Origin: Fertoeibacter niger
GTDB taxonomy: Bacteria > Pseudomonadota > Alphaproteobacteria > Rhodobacterales > Rhodobacteraceae
Assembly: GCF_009380135.2 (NCBI RefSeq)
Contig: NZ_WHUT02000004.1
Span: 62,001 to 126,000 of the forward strand
Direction of reading: 5' to 3'
DNA length: 64,000 bases
This document shows positions 49,168-60,608 of the stretch, in pieces. The notes under the pieces are model-generated. The model saw nothing but the letters and a program-made list of their open reading frames with translations, was not told where the DNA came from and did not search any database. A program made the position numbers and the translations under genes. Position 1 is the first letter of the stretch; each line of letters starts with the position of its first letter.

Positions 49168-51135
49168 ATGACCGAAACCCGCAAAGAGGCCCCCTGGCTG
49201 TTCCGCACCTATGCCGGGCATTCGACCGCCACCGCGTCAAACGCGCTTTACCGCACCAATCTGGCCAAGGGGCAGACCGGGCTTTCGGTGGCTTTCGACC
49301 TGCCGACCCAGACCGGCTATGACAGCGATCACGAACTTGCACGCGGCGAAGTGGGCAAGGTGGGCGTGCCGGTGGCACATCTGGGTGACATGCGGGCGCT
49401 GTTTCACGACATTCCGTTGGACCGGATGAACACTTCGATGACGATCAACGCCACCGCCCCCTGGCTGCTGGCGCTGTATATCGCCGTGGCCGAGGAACAG
49501 GGGGCCGATCTGTCGGCGCTGCAAGGCACGGTGCAGAATGACATCATCAAGGAATACCTGTCGCGCGGCACCTATATCGCCCCGCCCAAACCCAGCCTTC
49601 GCATGATCACCGACATCGCGGCTTACACCCAGGCTCACCTGCCGAAGTGGAACCCGATGAACGTCTGTTCCTATCACCTGCAAGAGGCGGGGGCCACGCC
49701 CGAGCAGGAGCTTGCCTTTGCCCTCGCCACGGCTTGCGCGGTGCTGGATGACCTGAAAGGGAAAGTTTCCGCCGCAGATTTCCCCAACATGGTGGGCAGA
49801 ATATCGTTTTTCGTCAACGCCGGCATCCGCTTTGTCACCGAGATGTGCAAGATGCGCGCGTTTGTCGATCTGTGGGACGAGATCTGCCACGACCGTTATG
49901 GCGTGCAGGATGCCAAATACCGCCGCTTCCGCTATGGCGTGCAGGTGAACTCGCTGGGCCTGACCGAGCAGCAGCCCGAAAACAACGTTTACCGGATTCT
50001 GATCGAAATGCTGGCGGTCACGCTGTCGAAAAACGCCCGCGCCCGCGCCGTGCAACTGCCTGCCTGGAACGAGGCGCTTGGCCTGCCCCGCCCCTGGGAT
50101 CAGCAATGGTCGCTGCGCATGCAGCAGATCCTGGCTTACGAATCCGACCTGCTGGAATATGACGACCTGTTTGACGGCAACCCTGCGGTGGACCGCAAGG
50201 TGGCCGCGCTGAAGGATGGTGCGCGTGCCGAACTGGCGCAGATCGACGCGATGGGCGGGGCGGTGGCGGCCATCGACTATATGAAAGGCCGGCTGGTCGA
50301 GGCGAATGCCGAACGCATCGCGCGGATCGAAGCGGGGCAGACCGTGGTGGTGGGCGTGAACCGCTGGACCGAGGCCGCACCCTCGCCCTTGACCGCCGGT
50401 GACGGCGCGATCATGCAGGCCGATCCTGCTGCCGAGGCTGACCAGATCAGCCGCTTGCACGCATGGCGCGAGGCACGCAACGAGGCGGCGGTGCAGGCCG
50501 CGCTGAATGCCCTGCGGGCGGCGGCAGCCTCTGGTGCCAACATCATGCCGCCCTCCATTGCCGCCGCCAAGGCGGGGGCAACCACCGGCGAATGGGGGGC
50601 CATGGTGCGCGCCGCTTTTGGCGAATACCGCGCGCCCACCGGGGTGTCGCGCGCGCCCTCGAACCGCACCGAGGGGTTGGAGCCGATCCGCGAAGCGGTG
50701 CAGGCATTGTCGGCGAAACTGGGGCGGCCCCTGAAATTCCTCGTGGGAAAACCGGGGCTTGATGGCCATTCCAACGGGGCGGAACAGATCGCCGCCCGCG
50801 CCCGCGACTGCGGGATGGACATTCATTACGAAGGTATTCGCCTGACCCCCGCCGCGATTGTGGCGGCCGCCGTCGAACAGCGGGCGCATGTGGTGGGCCT
50901 GTCGATCCTTTCAGGCTCGCATATCCCCCTGATCACCGAGGTGCTGGCGCTGATGCGGGCCGAGGGGCTGGGCCATGTGCCGCTGGTGGTGGGCGGCATC
51001 ATCCCCGAGGATGATGCGGCAGACCTGCGCGCGATGGGGGTGGCGGCGGTCTATACGCCGAAGGATTTCGCGCTGAACCGGATCATGATGGATATCGTGG
51101 GGCTGGTCGACGCACAGCCGGTGGCAGCAGAGTAA
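49168..51135 (+). CDS. ecm: (2R)-ethylmalonyl-CoA mutase (MeaA/Ecm)
   Basis: The 655-residue coenzyme-B12-dependent mutase converts ethylmalonyl-CoA to methylsuccinyl-CoA. The N-terminal RTYAGHSTATASNALYRTNL and DLPTQTGYDSDH match the MeaA/Ecm subgroup rather than methylmalonyl-CoA mutase, which has a different FDLATHRGYDSD stretch and is about 50 residues longer. The cobalamin motif is D532-x-H534-xx-G537. The start at 49168 sits behind GGAGG. Its neighbours ccr and the distant epimerase support the pathway assignment. Confidence 0.93.
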   Translation: MTETRKEAPWLFRTYAGHSTATASNALYRTNLAKGQTGLSVAFDLPTQTGYDSDHELARGEVGKVGVPVAHLGDMRALFHDIPLDRMNTSMTINATAPWLLALYIAVAEEQGADLSALQGTVQNDIIKEYLSRGTYIAPPKPSLRMITDIAAYTQAHLPKWNPMNVCSYHLQEAGATPEQELAFALATACAVLDDLKGKVSAADFPNMVGRISFFVNAGIRFVTEMCKMRAFVDLWDEICHDRYGVQDAKYRRFRYGVQVNSLGLTEQQPENNVYRILIEMLAVTLSKNARARAVQLPAWNEALGLPRPWDQQWSLRMQQILAYESDLLEYDDLFDGNPAVDRKVAALKDGARAELAQIDAMGGAVAAIDYMKGRLVEANAERIARIEAGQTVVVGVNRWTEAAPSPLTAGDGAIMQADPAAEADQISRLHAWREARNEAAVQAALNALRAAAASGANIMPPSIAAAKAGATTGEWGAMVRAAFGEYRAPTGVSRAPSNRTEGLEPIREAVQALSAKLGRPLKFLVGKPGLDGHSNGAEQIAARARDCGMDIHYEGIRLTPAAIVAAAVEQRAHVVGLSILSGSHIPLITEVLALMRAEGLGHVPLVVGGIIPEDDAADLRAMGVAAVYTPKDFALNRIMMDIVGLVDAQPVAAE

Positions 51136-51243
51136 CGCATTCGCACCGCAGGCCAATGGCGACGTGTTTTCACCCTGGCCAAAAGGGCCCCACGGGAGCA
51201 GCCTGAGCCCCGGTCCAAAGGACAGGGGCGAGGCAAGAACAGC

Positions 51244-51271
51244 AATGCCCCGGCCTTCTGGCCGGGGCATT
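51244..51271. terminator. Bidirectional terminator between ecm and lpdA
   Basis: AATGCCCCGGCC and GGCCGGGGCATT form a 12-bp stem around TTCT, ending in TTT on the plus side and AA on the left. It lies between the convergent ecm and lpdA genes and can serve both. Confidence 0.85.
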
Positions 51272-51291
51272 TCCGCTTGATTACTGCCGTG

Positions 51292-52677
51292 TCAGGCGTG
51301 GATCGCGCCGTCACCGCAGGCGAGGGCGGCTTCACGCACAGCCTCGCTATAGGTAGGGTGCGCGTGGCAAGTCAGCGCCAGATCTTGCGCCGATGCGCCA
51401 AACTCCATTGCCACGCAAACCTCGTGGATCAGATCGCCCGCGCCCGGCCCGATTATATGCGCGCCAAGGATGCGGTCGGTCGCCTTGTCGGCCAGAATTT
51501 TCACGAAGCCATCGGCCTGAAACACCGCCTTGGCACGGGCATTGCCCATGAAGGGGAATTTGCCAACCTTGTAGGCGCGGCCCGCCTCTTTCAACTGCTC
51601 CTCCGTCTGGCCAACCGAGGCCACTTCCGGCGTCGTATATACCACGCCGGGGATTACCCCATAGTTAACATGCCCCGCCTTGCCTGCCAGAATCTCGGCC
51701 AGCGCCATGCCCTCATCCTCGGCCTTGTGCGCCAGCATCGGGCCGACGATCGCATCGCCGATGGCGTAGAGGCCCTTGATATTGGTGGCGAAATGGTCGG
51801 TTTTCACCTGCCCGCGCGGCAGCATCTCGACGCCTAGAGCCTCCAGCCCCAGACCGGCGGTATGGGGTTTGCGGCCGGTGGCGACCAGAACGGTTTCCGC
51901 CTCCAGCACCGATTCGCTGTCATCCTTGCGCAGTTTGTAGGTCACGGTCGCCTTGCCATCCGCCACCGAAACACCCTGCACAGCGGCCCCAAGAATGAAC
52001 TTAAATCCCTGTTTCGTCAGGATTTTCTGGAATGCCTTGGCAACTTCGGCATCCATGCCCGGCGTGATGGCATCCAGATATTCCACCACCGTCACCTGCG
52101 TACCAAGACGTGCATAGACCGAGCCCATTTCCAGCCCGATCACCCCGGCGCCGATCACCACCATGCTGGCGGGGATCTTGCCCAGTGTCAAAGCGCCGGT
52201 GGAGGTGACGATTGTGGTTTCATCAACGGTAACGCCGGGCAGGCTGGCAGGCTCGGAACCCGTTGCAATCACGATGTTTTTCGCGCTGTGAACCTCATCA
52301 CCCACCTGCACCTGACCGGCGGCGGGGATGGTGGCCCAGCCCTTCAGCCAGGTGATCTTGTTCTTCTTGAACAGGAATTCGATACCCTTGGTGTTGCCGT
52401 TCACCACATCCTGCTTGTAGGCCTGCATCTTGGCCCAATCGACGGTGGGTGCCGCCCCCATCAGGCCCATTTTCTCAAAGTTCTCATGCACTTCGTGCAG
52501 GTGGTGCGTGGCGTTCAGCAGCGCCTTTGACGGAATGCAACCCACGTTCAGACAGGTGCCGCCCAGCGTTTCGCGCCCCTCGACCACGGCCACTTTCAGG
52601 CCCAGCTGCGCGCAGCGGATGGCGCAGACATAGCCGCCGGGGCCCGCGCCGATCACGATCACATCATAGGTTGCCAT
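51292..52677 (-). CDS. lpdA: Dihydrolipoyl dehydrogenase (E3)
   Basis: The 461-residue flavoprotein reoxidises lipoyl groups of the 2-oxoglutarate dehydrogenase E2. The FAD motif [17 protein letters not shown], the redox disulfide [16 protein letters not shown], the NAD motif [19 protein letters not shown] and the catalytic HAHPTYSE are all present. It is the last gene of the TCA cluster, separated from odhB by the MAPEG gene and an AT-rich orphan. Confidence 0.97.
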   Translation of the reverse strand: MATYDVIVIGAGPGGYVCAIRCAQLGLKVAVVEGRETLGGTCLNVGCIPSKALLNATHHLHEVHENFEKMGLMGAAPTVDWAKMQAYKQDVVNGNTKGIEFLFKKNKITWLKGWATIPAAGQVQVGDEVHSAKNIVIATGSEPASLPGVTVDETTIVTSTGALTLGKIPASMVVIGAGVIGLEMGSVYARLGTQVTVVEYLDAITPGMDAEVAKAFQKILTKQGFKFILGAAVQGVSVADGKATVTYKLRKDDSESVLEAETVLVATGRKPHTAGLGLEALGVEMLPRGQVKTDHFATNIKGLYAIGDAIVGPMLAHKAEDEGMALAEILAGKAGHVNYGVIPGVVYTTPEVASVGQTEEQLKEAGRAYKVGKFPFMGNARAKAVFQADGFVKILADKATDRILGAHIIGPGAGDLIHEVCVAMEFGASAQDLALTCHAHPTYSEAVREAALACGDGAIHA

Positions 52678-52700
52678 GGGTCAGTTCCTTTGGTTTTGGG

Positions 52701-52740
52701 GCTGCACGGGGGATGCACAGGCGATGCACATCGGATGCAG
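52701..52740. repeat. 11-bp-phased TGCA direct repeats in the lpdA leader
   Basis: TGCA occurs at 52703, 52714, 52725 and 52736, exactly 11 bp apart, within units close to GATGCACAGGC. A fifth follows 12 bp later. The repeats are 24-63 bp upstream of the lpdA start. A two-unit version lies upstream of the RNA helicase gene at 32.7 kb. They may be a minisatellite or helically phased binding sites. Confidence 0.6.
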
Positions 52741-52769
52741 ATGGATTTGCAGGTGTTTCAGGTTGACCG

Positions 52770-53165
52770 TCACAGCAGGGCTGCCAGGATCATCAGCATG
52801 GTCGCGCTGAAACCCACCATCCAGATCACCGACCGCCACGGGCGCAGGCCCAGCGCATAGGCGGGCACATAGGCGACGCGGGCGGCCAGATAGACCCAGG
52901 CGCAGGTCTGGGTGAGGGCGGTGGATTGCTGGCCCAGCGTCACCACGACGACGGCGAGGGTGAAGAGGATCAAGCTTTCGAAATGGTTGCTCAGCGCACG
53001 TTGCAGGCGGGCGGTGACGGGCGACATCTGCCGCGACGGCGGCCGGTCGCGGGCGCTGGTGGTATAGCCGGAACCAAGCTCCAGATTCGCCCGGACGGAG
53101 AAGGGGACGAAGGTGGCGGCTTGGAGGAGGCCGGCGAGGGCGAGGGCGGTGAGTTCGGGGGTCAT
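52770..53165 (-). CDS. MAPEG-family membrane protein
   Basis: The 131-residue protein has about four membrane helices and the MAPEG core: RLQRALSNHFESLILFTLAVVVV followed by WVYLAARVAYVPAYALG. The family includes glutathione S-transferase-like and eicosanoid enzymes, and bacterial members have unassigned functions. It sits between odhB and lpdA, on the same strand. Confidence 0.88.
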   Translation of the reverse strand: MTPELTALALAGLLQAATFVPFSVRANLELGSGYTTSARDRPPSRQMSPVTARLQRALSNHFESLILFTLAVVVVTLGQQSTALTQTCAWVYLAARVAYVPAYALGLRPWRSVIWMVGFSATMLMILAALL

Positions 53166-53245
53166 GGGGTTACTCTGTGCGCCCAGAATCCCGCGCTTGT
53201 TGCGGGATTCTAGCTGCGTGGCGAGGCCATGAGATTTCGCTCATC

Positions 53246-53506
53246 TCAAGATCTCCCGGGAGAACGGCCTTCTTTTGCTATAGTCTCCGCGTTTGTCTCA
53301 ACATCGTGTAGATTAATTTTGTCAGAAAGTCTGATTGCTGGGGCAACGAGTCCAAAAACGGTGACGCCATTTTCCACGAAGAAATGTTCAGCATCTTCAG
53401 TATTGAAGTTTGAATTTGAACTAAATTTCTTCAAAAGAGCAAAAGCGTCTTTCGCAGATATCACATTGTAAACCGCAAACGGCTCTTTCTTGGAATAAGT
53501 TGGCAT
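53246..53506 (-). CDS. Unknown AT-rich small protein
   Basis: The 86-residue product starts MPTYSKKEPFAVYNVISAKDAF behind a good GAGGTAACTG ribosome site. It is low in GC compared with its neighbours and rich in Lys, Asn, Ser and Phe. It has no membrane helix and no motif I recognise. It lies inside the TCA cluster, flanked upstream by a 34-bp perfect palindrome, which suggests a recent insertion. Confidence 0.6.
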   Translation of the reverse strand: MPTYSKKEPFAVYNVISAKDAFALLKKFSSNSNFNTEDAEHFFVENGVTVFGLVAPAIRLSDKINLHDVETNAETIAKEGRSPGRS

Positions 53507-53575
53507 CAGTTACCTCTTAGCAGTGAGAGTGATTATGAAGTACGAGTGGCCTAGACCGTTCGCGAAGGCGGCGTA

Positions 53576-53609
53576 TCCGTAGAATGGGCAATATTGCCCA
53601 TTCTACGGA
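53576..53609. repeat. 34-bp perfect palindrome
   Basis: TCCGTAGAATGGGCAAT is followed at once by its reverse complement, giving 17-bp arms with no loop. It ends six bases before the odhB stop codon region on its downstream side. The core GTAG-xx-TGGGC / GCCCA-xx-CTAC matches the hairpin between sucC and sucD. It could act as a hairpin after odhB or as a mobile REP-like unit. Confidence 0.85.
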
Positions 53610-53614
53610 GCCTA

Positions 53615-55138
53615 TCACAAATCCATCAGCAACCGACGCGGATCCTCCAGCGCCTCTTTCACGCGCACGAGGAAGGTCACCGCCCCTTTGCCGTCCACGA
53701 TGCGGTGATCGTAGGACAAAGCCAGATACATCATCGGGCGAATCACGATCTGGCCCGCCACCACCACGGGCCGGTCCTGGATCTTGTGCATGCCCAGGAT
53801 GCCGGATTGCGGGGGGTTCAGGATGGGCGAGGACATCAGCGACCCATAGACGCCGCCGTTGGAGATGGTGAAGCTGCCGCCCTGCATTTCGGCCATGGAA
53901 AGCTTGCCATCGCGGGCGCGCAGGCCCAGTTCGGCGATCTTTTTCTCGATGGCGGCAAAGCCCATCTGGTCGGCGTCGCGCACCACCGGCACCACGAGGC
54001 CGGAAGGCGTGCCCACGGCCACGCCCATGTGGACATAGTTCTTGTAGACCACATCCGTGCCGTCGATTTCGGCGTTCACCTCGGGCACTTCTTTCAGCGC
54101 ATGGGTGCAGGCCTTCACGAAGAACGACATGAAGCCCAGCTTCACGCCGTGCTTTTTCTCGAACATGTCCTTGTATTCGTTGCGCAGGCCCATGATGCCC
54201 GACATGTCCACCTCGTTATAGGTGGTCAGCATGGCGGCGGTGTTCTGCGCCTCTTTCAACCGGCGAGCGATGGTCTGGCGCAGGCGGGTCATCTTGACCC
54301 GTTCCTCGCGGGCGGCGTCGGAGGCGGGCACGGGCGCGCGGGGCGCGGCGGCGACCGGGGCGGGAACGGCAGCGGCGGGGGCCGCAACGGCCTTGGCCAC
54401 GTCTTCCTTCATCACGCGGCCATCGCGGCCGGTGCCGGTGACGGCGTCGCGGCTGATGCCAGCCTCGGCCATCGCCTTTTTGGCGGCGGGGGCATCCTCG
54501 ACATCTTTGGCGGGCGCGGCCACTTTCACCTCTGTCGGGCCGGCGGAGGGCACCTGTTCACCGCTGGTCTGCGACTGCGCGGGAACCGGAGTGCCAGCCC
54601 CTTCGCCTTCGGAAATCGTGGCAAGGCGGGCCGAGGCCGCAACCGTGGTGCCTTCGGGCGCGATGATCGCCGTCAGCACGCCCGCAGCCGGGGCCGGAAC
54701 CTCGACCGAGACCTTGTCGGTTTCCAGCTCGCACAGCATTTCATCCTGCGCGACCGTATCGCCGACCTTCCTGAACCAGGTCGAGACCGTCGCCTCGGAT
54801 ACGCTTTCGCCCAAGGCGGGCACCATCACATCAATCATCTTGCCCTCTTTCGCGCTGGCTTTGGCCGCTGCGCCTTCGTTCAACTTTGCCGGAGCGGCGC
54901 CCGCCGCCCCAATCTGCGCCAGAAGAGCCGCGACGCCAACCGTCGTGCCTTCGGGTGCCACAATCTCATCAAGCCTGCCTGCAACAGGGGCGTGAACCTC
55001 GACCGTCACCTTGTCGGTTTCCAGTTCACACAGCATGTCATCGACGGCGACCGCATCACCCAGTTTCTTGAACCAGGTGGCCACGGTCGCCTCGGTGACG
55101 CTTTCGCCCAGGCTGGGCACGCGGACTTCGGTTGCCAT
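53615..55138 (-). CDS. odhB: 2-oxoglutarate dehydrogenase E2, dihydrolipoyl succinyltransferase with two lipoyl domains
   Basis: The 507-residue product has two tandem lipoyl domains with lipoyl-lysines K43 and K142 in CELETDKV motifs. A peripheral subunit-binding domain follows around [15 protein letters not shown], then the catalytic domain with the active-site [10 protein letters not shown] near the C-terminus. Most bacterial OdhB proteins have one lipoyl domain; two is common in Rhodobacteraceae. The start at 55138 is six bases after odhA. Confidence 0.96.
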   Translation of the reverse strand: MATEVRVPSLGESVTEATVATWFKKLGDAVAVDDMLCELETDKVTVEVHAPVAGRLDEIVAPEGTTVGVAALLAQIGAAGAAPAKLNEGAAAKASAKEGKMIDVMVPALGESVSEATVSTWFRKVGDTVAQDEMLCELETDKVSVEVPAPAAGVLTAIIAPEGTTVAASARLATISEGEGAGTPVPAQSQTSGEQVPSAGPTEVKVAAPAKDVEDAPAAKKAMAEAGISRDAVTGTGRDGRVMKEDVAKAVAAPAAAVPAPVAAAPRAPVPASDAAREERVKMTRLRQTIARRLKEAQNTAAMLTTYNEVDMSGIMGLRNEYKDMFEKKHGVKLGFMSFFVKACTHALKEVPEVNAEIDGTDVVYKNYVHMGVAVGTPSGLVVPVVRDADQMGFAAIEKKIAELGLRARDGKLSMAEMQGGSFTISNGGVYGSLMSSPILNPPQSGILGMHKIQDRPVVVAGQIVIRPMMYLALSYDHRIVDGKGAVTFLVRVKEALEDPRRLLMDL

Positions 55139-55143
55139 CCGCC

Positions 55144-58107
55144 TTAGCCCCCGACCTTGAGGGCGTCGTTCACCAGCGCCTCTTGTTCGGCCTTGTGGCG
55201 CGAGGCGAGGCCGGTGGCCGGCGAGGCCGAAGCGGCCCGACCGGCATAGGTGGCGCGGCTGTGTTTCGCGCCGATGCGGGTCAGCACCCATTCGAGGTTG
55301 GGTTCGACAAAGCTCCAGCCGCCCTGATTTTTCGGCTCTTCCTGGCACCAGATGATTTCGGCGCCCTTGAAGCGTTCCAGTTCCTTCACCAGCGACAGCG
55401 CCGGGAAAGGGTAGAACTGTTCCAGTCGCAGCAGATACACGTCATCCAGCCCGCGCTTGTCGCGTTCGGCCAGAAGGTCGTAATAGACCTTGCCCGAGCA
55501 GATGACGACGCGCCTGATTTCGGCATCCGGGCGCAGTTGCAGGTCGGAATGGCCCTTTTGCGCATCATCCCACAGCACGCGGTGGAAGCTGGAGCCGGTG
55601 GTGAATTCAGCCGCATCGCTGACGCACATCGGGTGGCGCAGCAGCGATTTCGGCGTCATCAGCACCAGCGGCTTGCGGAAGCTGCGGTGGATCTGGCGGC
55701 GCAGGATGTGGAAATAGTTGGCCGGGGTGGAACAGTTGGCCACGATCCAGTTGTCATTTGCCGACATTTGCAGGAAGCGTTCCAGCCGGGCCGAGGAATG
55801 TTCCGGCCCCTGCCCCTCATAGCCATGCGGCAGCAGCATCACCAGGCCCGACATCCGCAACCATTTGGATTCGCCCGAGTTGATGAACTGGTCGAACATG
55901 ATCTGCGCGCCGTTGGCGAAATCGCCGAACTGCGCCTCCCACATCACCAGCGCGTTGGGTTCGGACAGCGAATAGCCATATTCGAACCCCAGCACGGCAT
56001 ATTCCGACAGCATGGAATCGATCACCTCATACCGCGCTTGCCCGGCGCGGATGTGGTTCATGGGGTAGTGCCGTTCTTCGGTGGACTGGTTCACAAAGGC
56101 CGAATGGCGCTGGCTGAACGTGCCGCGTGTGCAATCCTGCCCCGACAGGCGCACGGGCGTGCCTTCGGTGACAAGGCTGCCAAAGGCCAGCGCCTCGGCC
56201 GTGGCCCAGTCAAAGCCCGTGCCGGTGGCGAACATCTGCTTTTTCGCCTCCAGCTGGCGACCCACGGTCTTGTGCAGGTCGAAGCCGTCGGGCACGCGGG
56301 TCAGCGCGGCACCCACCTCGGCCATGGTTTCGGGCGCAATGGCGGTCTGGCCGGGCTGATATTCCTCGCCCTCGCGGCTGAAGTTTTTCCAGCGGCCATC
56401 CAGCCAATCGGCCTTGTTGGGTTTGTAATCCTTGCCGGCCTCGAATTCCTCATTCAGGCGGGCCTGGAACGCGGCCTTCATATCCTCGATCTCGCCCTCG
56501 GGGATCAGCCCGTCGCGCACCAGACGTTCGGTGTAAAGTTGCAGCGTGGTCTTCTGCTTCTTGATCTTGGTATACATCGCCGGGTTGGTGAACATCGGCT
56601 CGTCGCCTTCGTTGTGACCAAAGCGGCGGTAGCAGAAGATGTCCAGCACCACATCCTTGTGGAATTTCTGGCGGAATTCGGTGGCCACCTTTGCGGCATG
56701 CACCACGGCCTCGGGGTCGTCACCGTTCACGTGAAAGATCGGCGCCTCGACCATCAGGGCGATGTCGGTGGGATAGGGGCTGGAGCGCGAGAACGACGGC
56801 GCGGTGGTGAAACCGATCTGGTTGTTCACGACGATATGGATGGTGCCGCCGGTGCGGTGGCCCACAAGGCCCGACAGGCCGAAACATTCGGCAACCACGC
56901 CCTGCCCGGCAAAGGCGGCGTCACCATGCAGCAGGATCGGCAGCACCTGATGGCGGGTCTTGTCGCCCAGCTGTTCCTGCTTGGCGCGCACCTTGCCCAG
57001 AACGACGGGGTTCACCGCCTCCAGATGGCTGGGGTTCGCGGTCAGGCTGAGGTGCACGACATTGCCATCAAACGTGCGGTCGGATGACGCGCCAAGGTGG
57101 TATTTCACATCGCCCGAACCGTCAACATCCTCGGGCTTGTAGGAACCGCCCTGGAATTCGTTGAAGATCGCGCGGTAGGGTTTCTGCATCACATTGGCCA
57201 GAACCGACAGGCGGCCCCGGTGCGGCATGCCGATGACGATATCCTTGACCCCCAGCGCGCCACCGCGCTTGATGATCTGCTCCATCGCCGGGATCAGGCT
57301 TTCACCGCCGTCCAGACCGAAACGCTTGGTCCCCATGTATTTGACATGCAGGAATTTTTCATAGCCTTCGGCCTCGACCATCTTGTTGAGGATGGCCTTG
57401 CGCCCCTCGCGGGTAAAGGCGATTTCCTTGCCGTAGCCCTCGATGCGTTCCTTCAGCCAGGCTGCCTGCTCGGGGTCGGAAATATGCATGTATTGCAGCG
57501 CGAATGTGCCGCAATAGGTGCGCTTCACGATCTCGACGATCTGCCGCATGCTGGCAACCTGAAGACCCAGCACGTTGTCGATGAAAATCGGCCGGTCCAT
57601 GTCGGCATCGGAAAAGCCGTAGGATTTGGGGTCAAGTTCCGGGTGGTTGCCCTGGTCGCGCATGCCCAGCGGGTCAAGATCGGCGGCCAGATGGCCCCGG
57701 ATGCGGTAGGCGCGGATGATCATCAGGGCGCGGATGCTGTCAAGCACGGCGCGTTGGATCTGCGTATCGGTCAGCGCCACGCCTGCCTCGGCGGCTTTGG
57801 CGGCGATTTTCGCACCGGCGGCCTTTGCCTCGCGCGCGGGGGCTGCGGGCCATTCGCCGGTCAGCGCCGATGTCAGGTCATCGGCCGGCTGCGGCGGCCA
57901 GTCGGCGCGCGCCCAGCTGGGCCCCTGCGCCTGTTTCTTGGCGTCCAGCTCGCTGTCGCCCAGCGCGCGGAAAAACTCGGCCCAGCCCGCATCGACCGAT
58001 GCCGGATCAGCGGCATAGCGCGCCTGCAACTGGTCGATGTAATCGGCATTGCCGCCATCCATGAAACCGGAGGCGGTGAACGCGGCAGTGGGGGATTGTT
58101 CGGTCAT
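55144..58107 (-). CDS. odhA: 2-oxoglutarate dehydrogenase E1 component
   Basis: The 987-residue thiamine-diphosphate enzyme decarboxylates 2-oxoglutarate and succinylates the E2 lipoyl group. The N-terminus carries the LxQxYAxDPxSVD-like OGDH start, then [12 protein letters not shown], the thiamine motif region GDAAFAGQG, and C-terminal [12 protein letters not shown]. It is co-transcribed with odhB, sucD and sucC. Confidence 0.97.
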   Translation of the reverse strand: MTEQSPTAAFTASGFMDGGNADYIDQLQARYAADPASVDAGWAEFFRALGDSELDAKKQAQGPSWARADWPPQPADDLTSALTGEWPAAPAREAKAAGAKIAAKAAEAGVALTDTQIQRAVLDSIRALMIIRAYRIRGHLAADLDPLGMRDQGNHPELDPKSYGFSDADMDRPIFIDNVLGLQVASMRQIVEIVKRTYCGTFALQYMHISDPEQAAWLKERIEGYGKEIAFTREGRKAILNKMVEAEGYEKFLHVKYMGTKRFGLDGGESLIPAMEQIIKRGGALGVKDIVIGMPHRGRLSVLANVMQKPYRAIFNEFQGGSYKPEDVDGSGDVKYHLGASSDRTFDGNVVHLSLTANPSHLEAVNPVVLGKVRAKQEQLGDKTRHQVLPILLHGDAAFAGQGVVAECFGLSGLVGHRTGGTIHIVVNNQIGFTTAPSFSRSSPYPTDIALMVEAPIFHVNGDDPEAVVHAAKVATEFRQKFHKDVVLDIFCYRRFGHNEGDEPMFTNPAMYTKIKKQKTTLQLYTERLVRDGLIPEGEIEDMKAAFQARLNEEFEAGKDYKPNKADWLDGRWKNFSREGEEYQPGQTAIAPETMAEVGAALTRVPDGFDLHKTVGRQLEAKKQMFATGTGFDWATAEALAFGSLVTEGTPVRLSGQDCTRGTFSQRHSAFVNQSTEERHYPMNHIRAGQARYEVIDSMLSEYAVLGFEYGYSLSEPNALVMWEAQFGDFANGAQIMFDQFINSGESKWLRMSGLVMLLPHGYEGQGPEHSSARLERFLQMSANDNWIVANCSTPANYFHILRRQIHRSFRKPLVLMTPKSLLRHPMCVSDAAEFTTGSSFHRVLWDDAQKGHSDLQLRPDAEIRRVVICSGKVYYDLLAERDKRGLDDVYLLRLEQFYPFPALSLVKELERFKGAEIIWCQEEPKNQGGWSFVEPNLEWVLTRIGAKHSRATYAGRAASASPATGLASRHKAEQEALVNDALKVGG

Positions 58108-58166
58108 GGCTGCACCTGACTGGAAGGGTGCCGCGCCAACCCTGTGCTGGCGCGGCCGTTTCTTGG

Positions 58167-59051
58167 TTACTTGCCGATGGCTTTCAGCACGGCCTCGCCC
58201 AGTCCTGCCGGGCTGTCAGCCACGATGATGCCGGCCATTTTCATCGCCTCGATCTTGGATTCCGCGTCGCCCTTGCCGCCTGCCACGATGGCACCGGCAT
58301 GGCCCATGCGGCGGCCGGGGGGGGCGGTGCGGCCTGCGATGAAACCGGCAGTCGGTTTCCAGCGGCCTTTCTTGCGCTCATCCGCCAGGAATTGCGCGGC
58401 CTCTTCCTCGGCGGAGCCGCCGATTTCGCCGATCATGATGATGGATTGTGTTTCGGGGTCGGCCAGGAACATTTCCAGCACCTCAAGATGCTCGGTGCCC
58501 TTGATCGGGTCGCCGCCGATGCCCACTGCGGTGGACTGGCCAAGGCCGGAGTCAGATGTCTGTTTCACAGCCTCATAGGTAAGCGTGCCCGAGCGTGACA
58601 CAACCCCGACAGAGCCGCGTTTGTGGATATGGCCCGGCATGATGCCGATCTTGCAGGCGCCGGGGGTGATGACGCCGGGGCAGTTCGGCCCGATCAGGCG
58701 GGATTTCGACCCCTCCAGCGCGCGCTTCACGCGCATCATGTCCAAGACCGGGATGCCTTCGGTGATGCAGATGATCAGCTCCATCTCGGCGTCGATGGCT
58801 TCCAAGATCGAGTCGGCCGCGAAGGGCGGCGGCACATAGATGACGCTGGCATTGGCCCCGGTCACGTGGCGGGCCTCATGCACCGAGTTGAACACGGGCA
58901 GGTCCAGATGCGTGGTGCCGCCCTTGCCGGGGGTCACGCCGCCGACCATCTTGGTGCCATAGGCGATGGCCTGTTCCGAATGGAAGGTGCCCTGGCTGCC
59001 GGTGATGCCTTGGCAGATGACTTTGGTGTTTTCGTTGACGAGTACGGCCAT
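58167..59051 (-). CDS. sucD: Succinate-CoA ligase alpha subunit
   Basis: The 294-residue subunit binds CoA and carries the phosphohistidine in [33 protein letters not shown] and [11 protein letters not shown] are clear. It forms succinyl-CoA from or to succinate with SucC. It is upstream of odhA on the same strand. Confidence 0.97.
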   Translation of the reverse strand: MAVLVNENTKVICQGITGSQGTFHSEQAIAYGTKMVGGVTPGKGGTTHLDLPVFNSVHEARHVTGANASVIYVPPPFAADSILEAIDAEMELIICITEGIPVLDMMRVKRALEGSKSRLIGPNCPGVITPGACKIGIMPGHIHKRGSVGVVSRSGTLTYEAVKQTSDSGLGQSTAVGIGGDPIKGTEHLEVLEMFLADPETQSIIMIGEIGGSAEEEAAQFLADERKKGRWKPTAGFIAGRTAPPGRRMGHAGAIVAGGKGDAESKIEAMKMAGIIVADSPAGLGEAVLKAIGK

Positions 59052-59097
59052 GACGGCTTCCTTTGTTGCGTAGCGCGGGCGATCTGCCCACCATGCC

Positions 59098-59130
59098 TAG
59101 GGGGATGATGGGCGAAACCGCCCACCCTAC
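59098..59130. repeat. Intercistronic hairpin between sucC and sucD
   Basis: On the minus strand GTAGGGTGGGCG-GTTT-CGCCCATCATCCCC forms a perfect inner TGGGCG/CGCCCA stem with weaker outer pairing. It occupies the gap between sucC and sucD and shares its arm with the 34-bp palindrome at 53.6 kb. No T-run follows, so it does not look like a terminator. Confidence 0.65.
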
Positions 59131-59132
59131 GA

Positions 59133-60326
<1,194 letters not shown>

Positions 60327-60411
60327 CGCAATGGTCCCATCGTGAGGCGGTTTGGCCGGGCTATGCCACGGAACACAACCGCTGCAAAACCCAAACTGCG
60401 TTGAAATGCGT

Positions 60412-60465
60412 ATGTTAGCGATAAATCGACCGTCTGTGATCACAATGAAAAATCATGTGATCACA
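60412..60465. promoter_or_regulatory. Twin TGTGATCACA palindromes in the sucC/RTX intergenic region
   Basis: Two identical 10-bp palindromes TGTGATCACA lie at 60435-60444 and 60456-60465, 21 bp apart centre to centre, which is two helical turns. On the minus strand a TAACAT (60417-60412) may be the sucC -10, putting the first palindrome over its -35. On the plus strand TTGACT (60470-60475) follows the second palindrome. The sites look like operators of a dimeric regulator such as a GntR or CRP/FNR type. Confidence 0.65.
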
Positions 60466-60608
60466 AAATTTGACTGCCGTGGCGCGGCGGTTGGGCGCAG
60501 CAGGCTATGCCATCGTATAGCACCGGAAAGGTCAAAGTTGCGTCATATTCGGTGCAAGTTTTACAGGCATCACCACAATCATCGACAGCATCCCGGGTGA
60601 AGCGAAAC

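Noticed and set aside
49168-51135. Methylmalonyl-CoA mutase as the name for the B12 mutase
   Set aside because: The DLPTQTGYDSDH signature, the shorter length and the neighbouring ccr gene fit ethylmalonyl-CoA mutase better.
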